From: an uncultured Collinsella sp.
Lineage (GTDB): Bacteria; Actinomycetota; Coriobacteriia; Coriobacteriales; Coriobacteriaceae
DNA length: 41,398 bases
Direction: 5' to 3'
Assembly (NCBI GenBank): GCA_900754075.1
Contig: CAAEBN010000042.1
Location: 1-41,398 of the forward strand
A program made the position numbers and the translations under genes. Positions 9,131 through 17,096 of the stretch are shown in pieces. Under the pieces are notes generated by a model. That model had not been told where the DNA came from and made no database searches. It saw nothing but the letters and a program-made list of their open reading frames with translations. How positions within the stretch are numbered: the stretch's first letter is position 1; each line of letters begins with the position of its first letter.

Positions 9131-10351
9131 GTGGGTAACCACTTCCGTACCTCCGGTGCGGGCGATGAAGCCCCCAAGACGCAGCCGAGCGTCGCGGGCA
9201 GTCGTTTCGCCACTCCGGATTCAGAGGATCAGCTGTTTAGCCCGATCCCCGCACAGCCGGCAGATCAGGCACAGCCGGCGGCAGATCCCTTTGCCTACAA
9301 CCCCAACAACGATGTTGCGCTTTCCGGCACGGCCGGCTTTGAGCCCGTTCAGGCGGTGACCGCTCGCGTGGCTCAGCCTCAGATGAGCGCAGCCACGCCG
9401 CAGCCTACCATGGCCGGCATCCCCGATCCCATGGCCCCTGCGGCTCCCGCGCCGCAGCCCGCGCAGTCCGGTCTTTTTGCCGGCATTCCCGACCCCACGC
9501 AGCCTGCGGCTCCCGTGGTCGAGCGCGATCAGGCTGCCGAGGTCGCAAGCCTCGACAATGCGCTCAACAACCCCGACTTCACGTCGGTGTTTGCGCCCAT
9601 CGACCCGCAGGCTAGCCGCAAAAAGATGGCCAAGCAGGCCGGTGTCGAGCCCGTCATCCTTATGGAGCACGTCACCAAGATCTATCCGGCGCAGCCCAAC
9701 AAGCCCGCACTCGACGACATCAACATCGAGATCTATCCGGGCGAGTTCGTCTTTTTGGTCGGTCACTCCGGCTCGGGTAAGACCACGCTGCTGTCGACGC
9801 TCAACCGCGACGTCAAGCCCACAAGCGGTCGCATTTTGGTCGCTGGCCAGGATCTCATGAAGATCAAGAACCGCAAGGTTCCGTTCCTGCGCCGTCAGAT
9901 TGGCGCCGTGTTCCAGGACTTTAAGCTCCTGCCGCAAAAGACCGCCTACGAAAACGTGGCGTTTGCCCTGCAGTGCATCGGCAAGCCCAAGGGCGTCATT
10001 CGCAGCCAGGTGCCCGAGGTGCTGCGTCTGGTCGGTCTGGCCGACCAGATGGACTCGTTGCCCGATCAGCTTTCCGGTGGCGAGCAACAGCGCGTGGCCG
10101 TTGCCCGCGCTATGGTCAACCGCCCGCCGCTGCTGATTTGCGACGAGCCCACGGGCAACCTCGACCCGGCGATTTCGCTGGGCATCATGAAGCTGCTCGA
10201 GCGCATTAACCGCACCGGTACCACCGTGATTGTCGCTACGCACGACCGCGAGATGGTCGATAGCATGCACCGTCGCGTGATCGCCCTCGAGGGCGGCCAC
10301 GTAATCCGCGACCAGGAGAGGGGAGGTTACGGCAACTATGGCACCAACTAA
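9131..10351 (+). CDS. ftsE: Cell-division ABC ATPase FtsE with long N-terminal extension
   Basis: Encodes 406 residues from a GTG start preceded by AAGGAG. FtsE is the ATPase of FtsEX, which at the septum activates peptidoglycan hydrolases. The ABC domain occupies about 175-400: Walker A GHSGSGKT 211-218, Q-loop region AVFQDFKLLP, signature LSGGEQQ 314-320, Walker B LLICDEP from 334, H-loop ATHDREMVD. Normal FtsE is ~225-230 residues. The first ~173 residues are extra: low-complexity, rich in Pro, Ala and Gln, with a repeated AGIPDP motif, and probably disordered in the cytoplasm. The gene overlaps ftsX by 14 bases. FtsE identity is confident because of the FtsX partner. Confidence 0.93.
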   Translation: MGNHFRTSGAGDEAPKTQPSVAGSRFATPDSEDQLFSPIPAQPADQAQPAADPFAYNPNNDVALSGTAGFEPVQAVTARVAQPQMSAATPQPTMAGIPDPMAPAAPAPQPAQSGLFAGIPDPTQPAAPVVERDQAAEVASLDNALNNPDFTSVFAPIDPQASRKKMAKQAGVEPVILMEHVTKIYPAQPNKPALDDINIEIYPGEFVFLVGHSGSGKTTLLSTLNRDVKPTSGRILVAGQDLMKIKNRKVPFLRRQIGAVFQDFKLLPQKTAYENVAFALQCIGKPKGVIRSQVPEVLRLVGLADQMDSLPDQLSGGEQQRVAVARAMVNRPPLLICDEPTGNLDPAISLGIMKLLERINRTGTTVIVATHDREMVDSMHRRVIALEGGHVIRDQERGGYGNYGTN

Positions 10352-11258
10352 CGTGGGTTACTCGCTCAAAGAGGCAATCAGCCACTTCTTCCGTAACTGG
10401 ACCACCTCGCTCGGCGCCGTCATCACGATTTTCCTTTCGCTGTTTATCATCGGCCTGTTCATTATGGGTTCCGCGATGCTGAACTCCGTGATCGGCACCG
10501 TCGAGGATCAGGTCGTCATCAACGCCTTTATTAGCGATGACGCCGACCAGGCAGATGTTCAGGCCTTTGAGGCCGAGCTCAAGACGTGGAGCAACGTCAA
10601 GTCCGTGACGTACAAGGATAAGGACGACGCACTGGCCGAGTACACGAGCAAGATGTCGGGTAACGCCGACGCTACCATGAGCGCGCTCGACGGTCAGAAC
10701 CCGCTGCCGGCTTCGTTTGCCATCGAGATGGACGATCCGTCCATGGTCGAGAGCACGGCCCAGAAGCTCAAGAAGAACGCCGATTTTCAGAAGATCGCGG
10801 ACGACGGCGACGTTAACGCGAGCGTTCTGTACGGCCAAGAGGAAGTGAGCCGCCTGTTCCAGGTGACGAACTACATCCGTATCGCCGCTGTGGTGCTCGT
10901 CGGCCTGCTGACCTTTATCGCGTTCATTTTCATTAACAACACGATCCGCCTGTCCATTACGGCGCGTCGTCGTGAGATCGCGATCATGCGTCTGGTGGGC
11001 GCAAGCAACGGCTTCATTCGCGGGCCGTTCATTACCGAGGGCGTGCTGCAGGCCATTTTGGGCTCGCTGCTTTCCATCGGCGTGCTGGAGCTGCTGCGCA
11101 ACCTGATGGTTCCGCGTCTGCAGGAGAGCATCGGCTGGATGTCGTTTGCGCTGCCGATGCAGTACTACCTGGTGACCTACGCCGCGCTGATTCTGGTCGG
11201 CGTCATTATCGGTCTCTTTGGTTCCGCCATCGCCATGCGCCGCTATCTGCGCGTGTAG
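10338..11258 (+). CDS. ftsX: Cell-division permease FtsX
   Basis: Encodes 306 residues; ATG 10338 lies inside the end of ftsE, with GGGGAGG upstream. Topology matches FtsX: one N-terminal membrane segment (about 24-46, VITIFLSLFIIGLFIMG), a large extracellular loop with the usual ..DAL..Y... region (about 50-170), then three membrane segments (around 175-197, 225-245 and 275-300). The cytoplasmic motif RREIAIMRLVGASNGFIRGP between membrane segments is typical. FtsX transmits the ATPase cycle of FtsE to an extracellular hydrolase (PcsB- or RipC-like in Gram-positives); no such gene is adjacent here. A terminator follows. Confidence 0.93.
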   Translation: MAPTNVGYSLKEAISHFFRNWTTSLGAVITIFLSLFIIGLFIMGSAMLNSVIGTVEDQVVINAFISDDADQADVQAFEAELKTWSNVKSVTYKDKDDALAEYTSKMSGNADATMSALDGQNPLPASFAIEMDDPSMVESTAQKLKKNADFQKIADDGDVNASVLYGQEEVSRLFQVTNYIRIAAVVLVGLLTFIAFIFINNTIRLSITARRREIAIMRLVGASNGFIRGPFITEGVLQAILGSLLSIGVLELLRNLMVPRLQESIGWMSFALPMQYYLVTYAALILVGVIIGLFGSAIAMRRYLRV

Positions 11259-11281
11259 GTGTGCTTGGAATTCGTTCCTTC

Positions 11282-11315
11282 AACGGGTCGTCTCTTTTGG
11301 GGCGGCCCGTTTTTT
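11282..11315 (+). terminator. Terminator after ftsEX
   Basis: AACGGGTCGTC pairs with GGCGGCCCGTT (with G-U pairs), followed by T6. Confidence 0.8.
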
Positions 11316-11399
11316 GATCCCTAGGGGACGGTGGAATACGGATCATTGCGGCGCTGGTCTATCTATGTGACCCGCAATCCTGCCGTCCCCTAGGGATCA
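11315..11399. repeat. 85-base nested palindromic element (GGGGACGG family)
   Basis: Outer arms TGATCCCTAGGGGACGG (11315-11331) and its exact reverse complement (11383-11399); inner arms ATTGCGG (11345-11351) and CCGCAAT (11372-11378). It also contains GGTGGAATACGGA, the same word found in the elements at 22532-22598 and 36765-36831. It starts in the T-run of the ftsX terminator and ends just before a TAGACT -10-like box (11406-11411) of rnr. Confidence 0.75.
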
Positions 11400-11449
11400 T
11401 TTGGGTAGACTCTTGGGGTGTAAACGGCCATCGATAGTAAGGAGGCGCC

Positions 11450-13585
11450 ATGGGGCGCAATAACAAGCATAAGCGTGGAGCTCGCAATAAGCGCGGGCCG
11501 GTGCGCAGCGAGCGTCGCCCGAGTCTGACCGGACGCGTACAGCTCCATGAGCATAGCGCCTACGTTGTAACCGAAAACGGCGACTACAAGGTCATGGGCC
11601 GCGGCAAGCGCGAGATTATGGACGGCGATACCGTTGCCGTGAGCATTAAGAACAGCCCGCATGGCGAGCGACGCGCCGTAATCGAGGGCGTCGTCGAGCG
11701 TGCAGCCATTAGTGTAGTGGGCACGTACCAGACCGCCGGCCCGCTCGGGGTAATCGAGCCGCTTGATTCTCGCCTTAAGGCCGATTTCTTTATTCTGCCG
11801 GAGGACACCTCGGCGGAGCGCTTGGGCGTCCATCCGGGTGATGCGGTCGTCGCACACATTCTGACATATCCGACGCGCCTGGAATCGGGCACCGTGACGA
11901 TCGAGCGCCGTATTGGCGGCGACGATGCGCCCGATTTGGGCGTTCAGTATGTGATGGCGCGCTATGGCTATACCGATACGTATCCCGAGGCCGCGCTAGC
12001 CGAGGCCGAGGCACTTTCGCTCGATGTGGCCTCGGCGCTCAAGGACCCACTCCGCCGAGACCTGCGCGACCGCTTTGTCATCACGATTGACCCGGTCGAC
12101 GCGCGCGACTTTGACGACGCCATCTCGCTGGAGCGCACGCCCGAGGGTGGCTACAAGCTGGGTGTCCATATTGCCGACGTTTCGCACTATGTTGCCTGGG
12201 ACGGACATATCGATCTGGAAGCCCGCCATCGCACGACGTCGGTGTATCTTGCCGATCGCGTGCTGCCCATGTTGCCCGAGCGCCTGTCGAACGATTTGTG
12301 CTCGCTGCGTCCCGACGAGGACCGCCTGGCGTTTACCGTCGACATTGAGCTCGACGCGCAGGGTCGCGTGCGCCATTACAATCCCTATCCCAGTGTGATC
12401 CGCTCGCGTGTGCGCATGGACTACGACGGCGCCGAGGCGCTGCTGGTGCGTGCCGGTGCGGTGCAGTATTCGGTGCTGGAGGGTGCCGCCGAGGATGTTG
12501 CCGCGGTTGAAGCCTCGCGCGAGGAGGCGCTCGAGCGCGGGCTTGCGTGCGAGGAGACCGCTCGCGGCTATAACGTCGACTTGGGGGATTTCCTCGTAGC
12601 TGCTAACGAGCTCGCCGAGCTTCGCCGTCGTATTCGTCGCGCACGCGGTTCGGTCGACTTTGATACGGCCGAGATCCGTGCGCTGTTGGACGAGGACGGC
12701 GTGCCCATGCAGATCGTGGCCCGTGAGCGCTCGTGTGCCACGTCGCTGATTGAGGAAGCCATGCTGCTGGCCAACGAGTGCGTGGCGGAGTGGCTGGCCG
12801 ACCGCGATATCGAGGCCTGCTATCGCGTGCACGACGATCCCAGTCCCGACAGCTTGCACGGTGCCGCCGTGGCGCTGGCACAGCTGGGCATCATCGATGA
12901 CCGTCGCGCGGCAGGCATTGCTCTGGGAAGCCCCGACGAGCTGCAGGCGGCGGTTGATGCCGCAGCCGGTACGGCCAACGCGCCGCTCGTCAACACGTTG
13001 CTGCTGCGCAGTATGCAGCGCGCACTGTACAAGCCGCGCAACGAGGGCCACTTTGCGCTTGCCGCGCCGTGCTATTGCCACTTTACGAGTCCCATTCGCC
13101 GCTATCCCGACCTGGTGGTGCACCGCGTACTCAAGCTGCAGCTGGCCTACGAGCGGCTGGGCGGCAAGGACGCCTTGGTGCGTACGCCGCGGCTGATCGG
13201 TAAGGGTCGCGAGTCCCTGCCGCGCATCCTGCCGCAAATCTGCCGCGCGTGCAGCGATGCCGAGCGTGCGGCCGACGCCGCCAGCCATGCGACGCAAAAG
13301 ATCAAGATCGCCCAGTACTACGAGGACCGCCTGGGCGAGCGCTACACCGGAACGATCTCGTGGGTCAGCAGCATGGGCCTCTTTGTGCGCCTGGATCTGA
13401 CACAGGTCGAGGGTTTGGTTTCGATCAAGAGCCTGGGCAACGAGTGGTTCGAGTTTGATGAGGACGCGCTCACGCTCACGGGCGCCGACACGGGGACTCG
13501 CTATGAGCTGGGGCAGCGCGTGATCATCGAGGTCTCGCGCGTCAACACCACGCGCGGGCACTTGGATTTCAGGCTTATTCATTAG
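11450..13585 (+). CDS. rnr: Ribonuclease R (RNB family 3'-5' exoribonuclease)
   Basis: Encodes 711 residues, with AAGGAGG before the ATG. RNase R degrades structured RNA processively from the 3' end and, with SmpB/tmRNA, removes defective mRNAs. Visible: a basic N-terminus (MGRNNKHKRGARNKRG), cold-shock-type OB domains (about 25-190), the RNB catalytic motif IDPVDARDFDDAISLE with Asp217, Asp220, Asp222 and Asp223 as metal ligands, the HIADVSHYV motif, the HFTSPIRRYPDLVVHR signature, and a C-terminal S1 domain (about 625-711, GTISWVSSMGLFVRL). In many Gram-positives rnr is next to smpB; here smpB lies 8.5 kb downstream, beyond a more accessory-looking block. Confidence 0.95.
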   Translation: MGRNNKHKRGARNKRGPVRSERRPSLTGRVQLHEHSAYVVTENGDYKVMGRGKREIMDGDTVAVSIKNSPHGERRAVIEGVVERAAISVVGTYQTAGPLGVIEPLDSRLKADFFILPEDTSAERLGVHPGDAVVAHILTYPTRLESGTVTIERRIGGDDAPDLGVQYVMARYGYTDTYPEAALAEAEALSLDVASALKDPLRRDLRDRFVITIDPVDARDFDDAISLERTPEGGYKLGVHIADVSHYVAWDGHIDLEARHRTTSVYLADRVLPMLPERLSNDLCSLRPDEDRLAFTVDIELDAQGRVRHYNPYPSVIRSRVRMDYDGAEALLVRAGAVQYSVLEGAAEDVAAVEASREEALERGLACEETARGYNVDLGDFLVAANELAELRRRIRRARGSVDFDTAEIRALLDEDGVPMQIVARERSCATSLIEEAMLLANECVAEWLADRDIEACYRVHDDPSPDSLHGAAVALAQLGIIDDRRAAGIALGSPDELQAAVDAAAGTANAPLVNTLLLRSMQRALYKPRNEGHFALAAPCYCHFTSPIRRYPDLVVHRVLKLQLAYERLGGKDALVRTPRLIGKGRESLPRILPQICRACSDAERAADAASHATQKIKIAQYYEDRLGERYTGTISWVSSMGLFVRLDLTQVEGLVSIKSLGNEWFEFDEDALTLTGADTGTRYELGQRVIIEVSRVNTTRGHLDFRLIH

Positions 13586-13613
13586 CCGGAATTTGGCGAC
13601 TGATAGAGAACGG

Positions 13614-13639
13614 GGCGGTCTTTTGGGGCCGCCTTTTTT
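13614..13639 (+). terminator. Terminator after rnr
   Basis: GGCGGTC pairs with GGCCGCC (one G-U), then T6. Confidence 0.8.
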
Positions 13640-13701
13640 GTGGCGGTTCAATCGCCTTGCCGCTCGCGCGCTTGCATCTTCCGCCTGCTATAGCGGAGAT
13701 A

Positions 13702-13740
13702 AAACCTACCAAAATAAACCTGTCCCTTTTTGGGAGGTTT
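13702..13740. repeat. Short palindromic element (AAACCTGTCCC family)
   Basis: AAACCTACCAAAA (13702-13714) pairs with TTTTGGGAGGTTT (13728-13740) at 12 of 13 positions; the centre TAAACCTGTCCC is nearly repeated near 1473. It ends 19 bases before the recombinase start. Confidence 0.6.
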
Positions 13741-13759
13741 ACGAGAGAGCGGGGATGAG

Positions 13760-14365
13760 ATGACAACGGTGTACGGGTATGCGCGGGTGAGCTCGCGTGA
13801 TCAAAATCTGAATCGGCAGCTGGATGCGCTGGGTGCCTATGGCGTGGAACCGGCGAATATCTTTGCCGACCATGCGAGCGGCAAGGACTTCGATCGACCG
13901 CGGTATCGCGAGCTGCTGTGCGCGTTGGATTCCGGTGATGTGCTGGTGGTACTTTCCATTGATCGGCTGGGCCGTAACTACAGCGAGATCCTCGAGGAAT
14001 GGCGGTGCATAACCAAAGAACTCGGCGCTGCCATTGTGGTGCTGGATATGCCATTGCTCGACACGCGCGCCAGAGACTGTGGTGGGTCGGACGTGACGAG
14101 TGCGTTGATTGCCGATATTGTTTTGCAGCTGCTGAGCTATGTGGCGCAGGTGGAGCGCGAGAACATCCACCGGCGCCAAGCCGAGGGCATTGCGGCGGCG
14201 CGAGCGCGCGGCGTGCGCTTTGGTCGGCCCCGCAAGCCCTGTCCTCCGCAATTCGGGCTGGTGCGCGATACCTACGAGGCGGGTGATATCACGCGGAGTC
14301 AGGCGGCAAAGCGGCTAGGCGTGTGCGTGGGGACGTTCGATCGCTGGATGCGCGAGATGGAGTAG
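13760..14365 (+). CDS. Serine recombinase (resolvase/invertase family)
   Basis: Encodes 201 residues from ATG 13760; an upstream TTG at 13730 would place the start inside a palindromic repeat and is less likely. Small serine recombinases cut and rejoin DNA at short sites, as Hin/Gin invertases or transposon resolvases do. Visible: GYARVSSRDQN with catalytic Ser11 and Arg9, FADHASGKDFDRPRYRELL, LSIDRLGRN, the long E-helix LSYVAQVERENIHRRQAEGI, FGRPRK, and a C-terminal helix-turn-helix (about 170-200, GDITRSQAAKRLGVCVGTF). Domain order and length fit a complete enzyme. No transposase, obvious recombination site pair or invertible segment is visible next to it, so its target is unknown. Confidence 0.9.
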   Translation: MTTVYGYARVSSRDQNLNRQLDALGAYGVEPANIFADHASGKDFDRPRYRELLCALDSGDVLVVLSIDRLGRNYSEILEEWRCITKELGAAIVVLDMPLLDTRARDCGGSDVTSALIADIVLQLLSYVAQVERENIHRRQAEGIAAARARGVRFGRPRKPCPPQFGLVRDTYEAGDITRSQAAKRLGVCVGTFDRWMREME

Positions 14366-14390
14366 GGGCGCCACGGTCCTTTGGCGCCCC
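14365..14390 (+). terminator. Hairpin after the recombinase gene
   Basis: GGGGCGCC (14365-14372, beginning in the stop codon) pairs with GGCGCCCC (14383-14390). There is no T-run, so terminator function is uncertain. Confidence 0.5.
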
Positions 14391-14477
14391 GATTCGAACA
14401 TTTTGGATTTCGCTACGGCGACAACTGCATTTGGGGGTACACTCGCTGCTGCTCAAAAAAATGACGGAGGTTAGCCC

Positions 14478-15056
14478 TTGGCACGTGTGAAGCACATAGT
14501 CGGATGGATTTCGGTTGTCCTGCTGGTCGTGACGCTGGCAAGTATTTGGATGCTGACGGAGCAAAACGTGGAGCAGACGTCTTCGCTCAGCGAGTCCACT
14601 GCGCGCGCGGTGGAAGGACGGGTCGCGGACGTGCAGCCCGAGACTGCGGGGGAGACCCAGGCGGGAGATGCCGCCGGGGGCGCGGATTCGACGACTGCCG
14701 CCGTTCATCCCGACCCGCTTGCGCCCGTTCGTCTGTGGATGGGTGCCAACATTCGTCGCGTTGCACATACCGTTGAGTTCTTCTTTGTAGGACTGTTTGC
14801 TTCGTTGGCGGTGGTGTGCCTGGGCGAATGTCTGCCATGCGCGCGATTCCGGTACGCACTCGCTGCGCTCTTTTGCGCCGTCTGCTCTGTCGGCGACCAA
14901 GTGCACAAGATCTTTGTTCCTGGTCGTCATTTCGACATGATCGACCTGGGCTTCGATGCCGCGGGCTATGTCACCGCCATGCTGTTGGTGTTGTTGGCCG
15001 CCGTGCTGGTTCAGCGCACGACCTGTCCCATTGGCGCCCATGCGAAACGTCGTTAA
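14478..15056 (+). CDS. VanZ-like membrane protein
   Basis: Encodes 192 residues from a TTG start; GGAGG lies 7 bases upstream and no better start exists. One N-terminal membrane segment (about 7-26), a ~65-residue hydrophilic loop rich in Ala, Gly, Glu and Thr, then the VanZ-type core: HTVEFFFVGLFASL, a second helix, and DQVHKIFVPGRHFDMIDLGFD followed by a last membrane helix (about 162-182). The Asp/Glu-x2-H..FVPGR...D...D..G pattern is the hallmark of VanZ-like proteins, named after a teicoplanin-resistance protein. Most chromosomal members have no known function. The long extracytoplasmic loop between segments one and two is more extended than usual. Confidence 0.8.
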   Translation: MARVKHIVGWISVVLLVVTLASIWMLTEQNVEQTSSLSESTARAVEGRVADVQPETAGETQAGDAAGGADSTTAAVHPDPLAPVRLWMGANIRRVAHTVEFFFVGLFASLAVVCLGECLPCARFRYALAALFCAVCSVGDQVHKIFVPGRHFDMIDLGFDAAGYVTAMLLVLLAAVLVQRTTCPIGAHAKRR

Positions 15057-15179
15057 CAACCCTGTTACGAATAATGCGACCTCGATGAATCATTTTGTGT
15101 CGCGCGTATTTCCGAGCGGTCGGATTTGAGGGGCGAGCGGTAGAACGCTCGCCCTTTGTGCGCCACGATGCGGCACAAT

Positions 15180-15208
15180 GTACCGTAAAAGCTGTTTATA
15201 TCCGGTAC
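15180..15208. promoter_or_regulatory. Inverted repeat upstream of murR, candidate operator
   Basis: GTACCG (15180-15185) and CGGTAC (15203-15208) lie 46 bases before the murR start. MurR/RpiR regulators usually bind such repeats near their own operon and respond to a sugar phosphate, so this is a natural candidate site; it is inference only. Confidence 0.4.
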
Positions 15209-15253
15209 GAATCGTTCGTTGGTCTTTAATTCTTCTCAACGGAGGTGTTTGAG

Positions 15254-16105
15254 ATGACAAACGGATTGCTTTTAAGGCTTCGCGAGCGTGAGCTCAGCGC
15301 GAGTCCGGCGGAACGCAATGTCATCGCATACGTGAGTGCTCATCCGCATGAGGTGGTCGGGCTGTCCGTCCGCGGTCTTGCCGATGCCACGTTCTCCTCG
15401 CCCTCGAGCATTTTGCGTTTTTGCAAGCGCTTGGGTTTTGCGGGCTACAAGGAGTTCCAGCGCGAACTGATTGCCGAACTGGCGCTCTTGGGTGACAAGA
15501 AAGACGTTGCCCTCGAGGGCATCTCCATGGACGACAGCGTCGAACGTATCGTGGGGAAGGTGATGAAAAGCAACGTGCGCACAATCGAGGCGACGGCGCG
15601 AACGCTCGATTACACCGTCTTGGAGCGATGCGCGGCCCATCTTAAGCGGGCACGCGCGGTCAATCTGTTCGGTATCGGTGCCTCTCGTTTGGTCGCGCAC
15701 GATCTAGCGCAAAAGCTCATGCGTGTTGACAAAGAGTGCCATCTGTACGACGACTGGCATGATCAGCTCCTGTGTGCCAAGAACATGCATGAGGGCGATA
15801 TGGCAATCGCCTTTAGCTACTCGGGCTTAACGCAAGAAGTGCTGGACTGCACCGTCGAGGCTCAACGTCACAACTGTCCCGTTGTGGCCGTGACCAAGGT
15901 AGACGGATCGTCCAAGCTTGCCACCATGGCCGATGCCGTGCTCGGCGTTGCTGCAAGCGAGCCCTTGGTCCGCAGCGGTGCCATGGCCTCGCGTATGGCC
16001 CAGCTTATGGTTGTCGACGCCCTGTACGCTGCTTACGTTGCCAGCGACTACGAGCGGGCGACGTATGTCATTAAGCAAAACTACATCGAGAAACAGGAAA
16101 GATGA
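15254..16105 (+). CDS. murR: MurR/RpiR family transcriptional regulator
   Basis: Encodes 283 residues from ATG 15254, with GGAGG 8 bases upstream. The N-terminal helix-turn-helix of the RpiR class spans about 1-77 (SVRGLADATFSSPSSILRFC, KRLGFAGYKEFQ). The C-terminal SIS sugar-phosphate domain spans about 115-255 (RAVNLFGIGASRLVAHDLAQ, MAIAFSYSGLTQEVLDC). The next genes are murQ, murP and mupG, so the ligand is most likely MurNAc-6-phosphate, as for Escherichia coli MurR. It is the first gene of the cluster, 10 bases before murQ. The symbol rests on context. Confidence 0.85.
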   Translation: MTNGLLLRLRERELSASPAERNVIAYVSAHPHEVVGLSVRGLADATFSSPSSILRFCKRLGFAGYKEFQRELIAELALLGDKKDVALEGISMDDSVERIVGKVMKSNVRTIEATARTLDYTVLERCAAHLKRARAVNLFGIGASRLVAHDLAQKLMRVDKECHLYDDWHDQLLCAKNMHEGDMAIAFSYSGLTQEVLDCTVEAQRHNCPVVAVTKVDGSSKLATMADAVLGVAASEPLVRSGAMASRMAQLMVVDALYAAYVASDYERATYVIKQNYIEKQER

Positions 16106-16115
16106 GGTGAATGAA

Positions 16116-17039
16116 ATGCTCGATTTAACAAAATTCACGACTGAACAGCGTAATCAAAGGTCAATGGACCTCGATACGATGACATCGCTGCAAATCGTCA
16201 CGACGATGAACGATGAGGATCTTCGTGCCGTCCAGTCGGTCACGAAAGTGTTGCCCCAGGTTGCCACAGCAATCGACTGGGCTGCTGAGGCACTCGAGCG
16301 CGGCGGGCGCGTCTTTTACATGGGTGCAGGCACCAGTGGTCGTCTGGGCGTGCTCGACGCTTCGGAGTGCCCGCCCACGTTTGGTGTGTCACCCGATCTG
16401 ATTGTCGGGCTCATTGCCGGAGGCGAGACGGCGTTTATCAAGGCTGTCGAAGGTGCCGAAGACAGCGAGGAGCTTGGCGCGAGCGACCTGCGGGAGCGTG
16501 GACTTTCGGACAAGGATCTTGTCGTTGGCCTGGCAGCAAGCGGTCGTACTCCCTATGTGGTGGGCGGCCTTGTGTACGCCAAAGCAACTGGGTGCAAGAC
16601 CATCGCAATTGCCTGTAACCAAGGGTCGAAGATCGGGGAGAGTGCAGATCTTGCCATTGAGCCCGTGCCCGGTCCCGAGGTGCTGACCGGCTCAACGAGG
16701 CTCAAGGCGGGAACGGTCCAAAAGCTCATTCTCAATATGATTTCGACCGGTGCCATGGTCAAGATTGGCAAGGTGTACCGAAACCTGATGGTCGATGTGC
16801 AGCAGACGAACGAGAAGTTGGTGGTGCGCGGCCAGAACATCGTGATGGAGGCGACCGGCTGCACGCGCGAGCGCGCTGTTCAGGCGCTTGCAGATGCCGG
16901 CGGCCACGTAAAGACCGCTATTGTCTCGGTGCTGCTGGACTGCGATGTCGAGCAGGCTGCGGTGGCTCTCGAGCGGGCGCGCGGCCATGTCCGTGCTGCG
17001 GTGAGTGGCCATGAGAAGGGCAACGCCGATGCCCAATAG
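16116..17039 (+). CDS. murQ: N-acetylmuramic acid 6-phosphate etherase
   Basis: Encodes 307 residues from ATG 16116. MurQ cleaves the lactyl ether of MurNAc-6-phosphate to give GlcNAc-6-phosphate and lactate, the key step in recycling cell-wall sugars. It has the SIS fold with YMGAGTSGRLGVLDASECPP, IVGLIAGGE, VEGAEDS, LAASGRTPYVVG and the C-terminal UBA-like helical segment. The two catalytic acids known in E. coli (Glu83, Glu114) correspond to Glu84 and Glu115. Length matches the family (~300). It lies between murR and the murP transporter gene. Confidence 0.96.
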   Translation: MLDLTKFTTEQRNQRSMDLDTMTSLQIVTTMNDEDLRAVQSVTKVLPQVATAIDWAAEALERGGRVFYMGAGTSGRLGVLDASECPPTFGVSPDLIVGLIAGGETAFIKAVEGAEDSEELGASDLRERGLSDKDLVVGLAASGRTPYVVGGLVYAKATGCKTIAIACNQGSKIGESADLAIEPVPGPEVLTGSTRLKAGTVQKLILNMISTGAMVKIGKVYRNLMVDVQQTNEKLVVRGQNIVMEATGCTRERAVQALADAGGHVKTAIVSVLLDCDVEQAAVALERARGHVRAAVSGHEKGNADAQ

Positions 17040-17096
17040 GTGCACGGCGTGAGCAGATATGACATCAAGAAGAGATACCCAATACAAGGAGGAGTT

